Below are positions 62,984 to 64,000 of a stretch of 64,000 nt of DNA, piece by piece. Both the position numbers and the translations under genes were made by a program. The stretch lies in assembly GCA_964439935.1 (NCBI GenBank), contig CAYTPW010000016.1, positions 1 through 64,000 of the forward strand, read 5' to 3'. The notes beneath the pieces were generated by a model, which made no database searches, was not told the origin of the DNA, and saw nothing but the letters and a program-made list of their open reading frames with translations. Source of the DNA: JABMQW01 sp964439935 (lineage in GTDB: Bacteria > Fidelibacterota > Marinisomatia > Marinisomatales > TCS56). How positions within the stretch are numbered: position 1 is the stretch's first letter; each line of letters begins with the position of its first letter.

Positions 62984-64000
62984 ATGATCAGATTTTCAGC
63001 ACATCAGAACGGGTTAGTTTGTATTTTACTAGTTTTAGGTCTGGGGTCCACTTTAATTCGTGGTATTAGTGATGGTTTTTCAGTTCCGAATACTCCGACA
63101 GTAAATGCTGCGGCTGAACATGGTCGTGTTATCCTTTATTGGGACGATTATGCCGAATCTTCAGTCGATTCTCTAACGGGCTATGCCGATTTTGAAGGTT
63201 ACCGGATTTATCGCAGCACCGATGGAGGCATAACCTGGGGTACCCCAGATGACCGGATCTATGATTATGATGCAAATTTCATCGGCTGGCAGCCTATCGC
63301 CCAGTTTGATCTATCATTTGAACAGGATTCATTACACTGTATGTATCCGTTGGATGTATGCGGTAGTGATGATCCAAAGCGGAACACCAGCATCTCCGGG
63401 CCAGATCCGGCCCAACCAAGGATCAATCTGGGAGAGGACAGCGGCCTGCAATATGTCTATATTGATGAGGATGTTGTGGACGGCCTGGAGTATACCTATA
63501 CTGTAACCGCCTATGATATTGGTCTTCGTACGTACGAGATAGAATTTTCTCTGGTAGATACTGTCAATGGCATCTATCAACGGGACACTGTCTGGTCGAG
63601 CTTGAATCCTGGTCACTTCACCAGTTCGGTCGGTGGGGGCTATCCCAGCCTGGAATGTCCACGGGGAAATAGTGACGATGACTTGAATTTCATCCGAATA
63701 ATTCCTGGTTTTTATGCCAGCAATATTACCTTCCCTGATAATATCAACGAATTCTTTCTACGGCAACCAGGTACGATCGGTACTGGAGAGATCGAGTATA
63801 ATATGGTTGATTCCAAGCAATTGGAAAACATTCATCTAAAATATGAGATTCAAGCTGGTCAGGCTCAGGAAGCTGTTGCCGGTATGGCCTGCGAATCACC
63901 CTACATTTACGTCTATCAGATATCAGATTCGGTTTCGCAAACCCCGGTGGTTATCGACCAAACAATACCCATTGCTGGCTTGAACCAGGATGTAATCGAT
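62984..64000 (+). CDS. Second FN3-containing surface protein, 3' truncated by window edge
   Basis: An open frame from ATG 62984 (17 bases after the PorV-like stop, with a weak GGA upstream) runs 339 codons to the last base. The signal peptide is about residues 1-32 (LVCILLVLGLGSTLIRG). At once an FN3-like domain follows: TGYADFEGYRIYRSTDGGIT, IGWQPIAQFDLSFEQDSLHC and LEYTYTVTAYDIG. It parallels, nearly residue for residue, the FN3 region of the gene at 58783 (TGYSDFEGYKIYKSIDGGNT, VGWRPVAQFDLTAEEDSLHC), so the two are paralogues sharing this module. The remainder is outside the window. Confidence 0.82.
   Translation, partial: MIRFSAHQNGLVCILLVLGLGSTLIRGISDGFSVPNTPTVNAAAEHGRVILYWDDYAESSVDSLTGYADFEGYRIYRSTDGGITWGTPDDRIYDYDANFIGWQPIAQFDLSFEQDSLHCMYPLDVCGSDDPKRNTSISGPDPAQPRINLGEDSGLQYVYIDEDVVDGLEYTYTVTAYDIGLRTYEIEFSLVDTVNGIYQRDTVWSSLNPGHFTSSVGGGYPSLECPRGNSDDDLNFIRIIPGFYASNITFPDNINEFFLRQPGTIGTGEIEYNMVDSKQLENIHLKYEIQAGQAQEAVAGMACESPYIYVYQISDSVSQTPVVIDQTIPIAGLNQDVID

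Overview
The window looks like chromosomal DNA of an uncultivated-type bacterium of the Fibrobacteres-Chlorobi-Bacteroidetes (FCB) superphylum, most like Marinimicrobia (SAR406/Neomarinimicrobiota) or a neighbour such as Calditrichaeota/KSB1. The evidence is six large secreted proteins ending in a type IX secretion (T9SS)-like tail with the QNYPNPFNP signature, a PorV/PorQ-type outer-membrane protein, two large TonB-dependent receptors with carboxypeptidase-regulatory N-termini, and a four-subunit 2-oxoacid:ferredoxin oxidoreductase. The phylum is inference; no rRNA is present. I found no tRNA, rRNA, insertion sequence, phage or CRISPR array.

Layout. 1-9.4 kb: tail of a surface protein, a secreted protein made of two almost identical 340-residue halves, a TolB-like propeller translationally coupled to a modular amidase, and, converging on it, a GHL10 glycoside hydrolase with the same accessory modules. 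9.6-23.9 kb: housekeeping and stress genes: htpG, a FliB-like lysine methylase, an HD protein with two PPK2 polyphosphate kinases, a PlsC-type acyltransferase, a GNAT protein, a methyltransferase with a TfoX-N protein, an orphan Pycsar-type membrane effector, a zinc-ribbon protein, PspC and thioredoxin. 24-29 kb: OsmC, a secreted M4 protease, a LOG protein, a nuclease and a lipoprotein. 29.3-35.6 kb: korDABC, then rpe-rpiB-SLC13 transporter-universal stress protein. 36-45 kb: a MltB-like transglycosylase, a TonB receptor preceded by a tiny coupled ORF, a truncated TRAP binding protein, a secreted arginine-deiminase-family protein with dockerin-like repeats, an MFS transporter and a membrane protein. 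45-48 kb: tig-clpP-clpX. 48-53 kb: an M6 protease and another T9SS cargo. 53-64 kb: a tightly packed operon of lipoprotein, TonB receptor, large surface protein, PorV-like protein and a second surface protein that runs off the window.

How the genes fit together. Much of the coding capacity serves the outer surface: proteases, cell-wall enzymes and large adhesive or binding proteins with T9SS-like tails. Two tail classes can be told apart: one ends in ..(M/L)LLLK-like residues after QNYPNPFNP, the other in KF..(V/I)R and occurs in the PorV-linked operon. Central metabolism is represented by ferredoxin-dependent 2-oxoacid oxidation or reductive carboxylation and the non-oxidative pentose phosphate enzymes.

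The most unusual points are: a ClpP whose catalytic Asp position is Asn, joined to a ClpX that has no N-terminal zinc-binding domain; the amidase/GHL10 pair sharing an accessory architecture; the self-contained lipoprotein-TonB-surface protein-PorV operon; and a Pycsar-type effector with no cyclase beside it.
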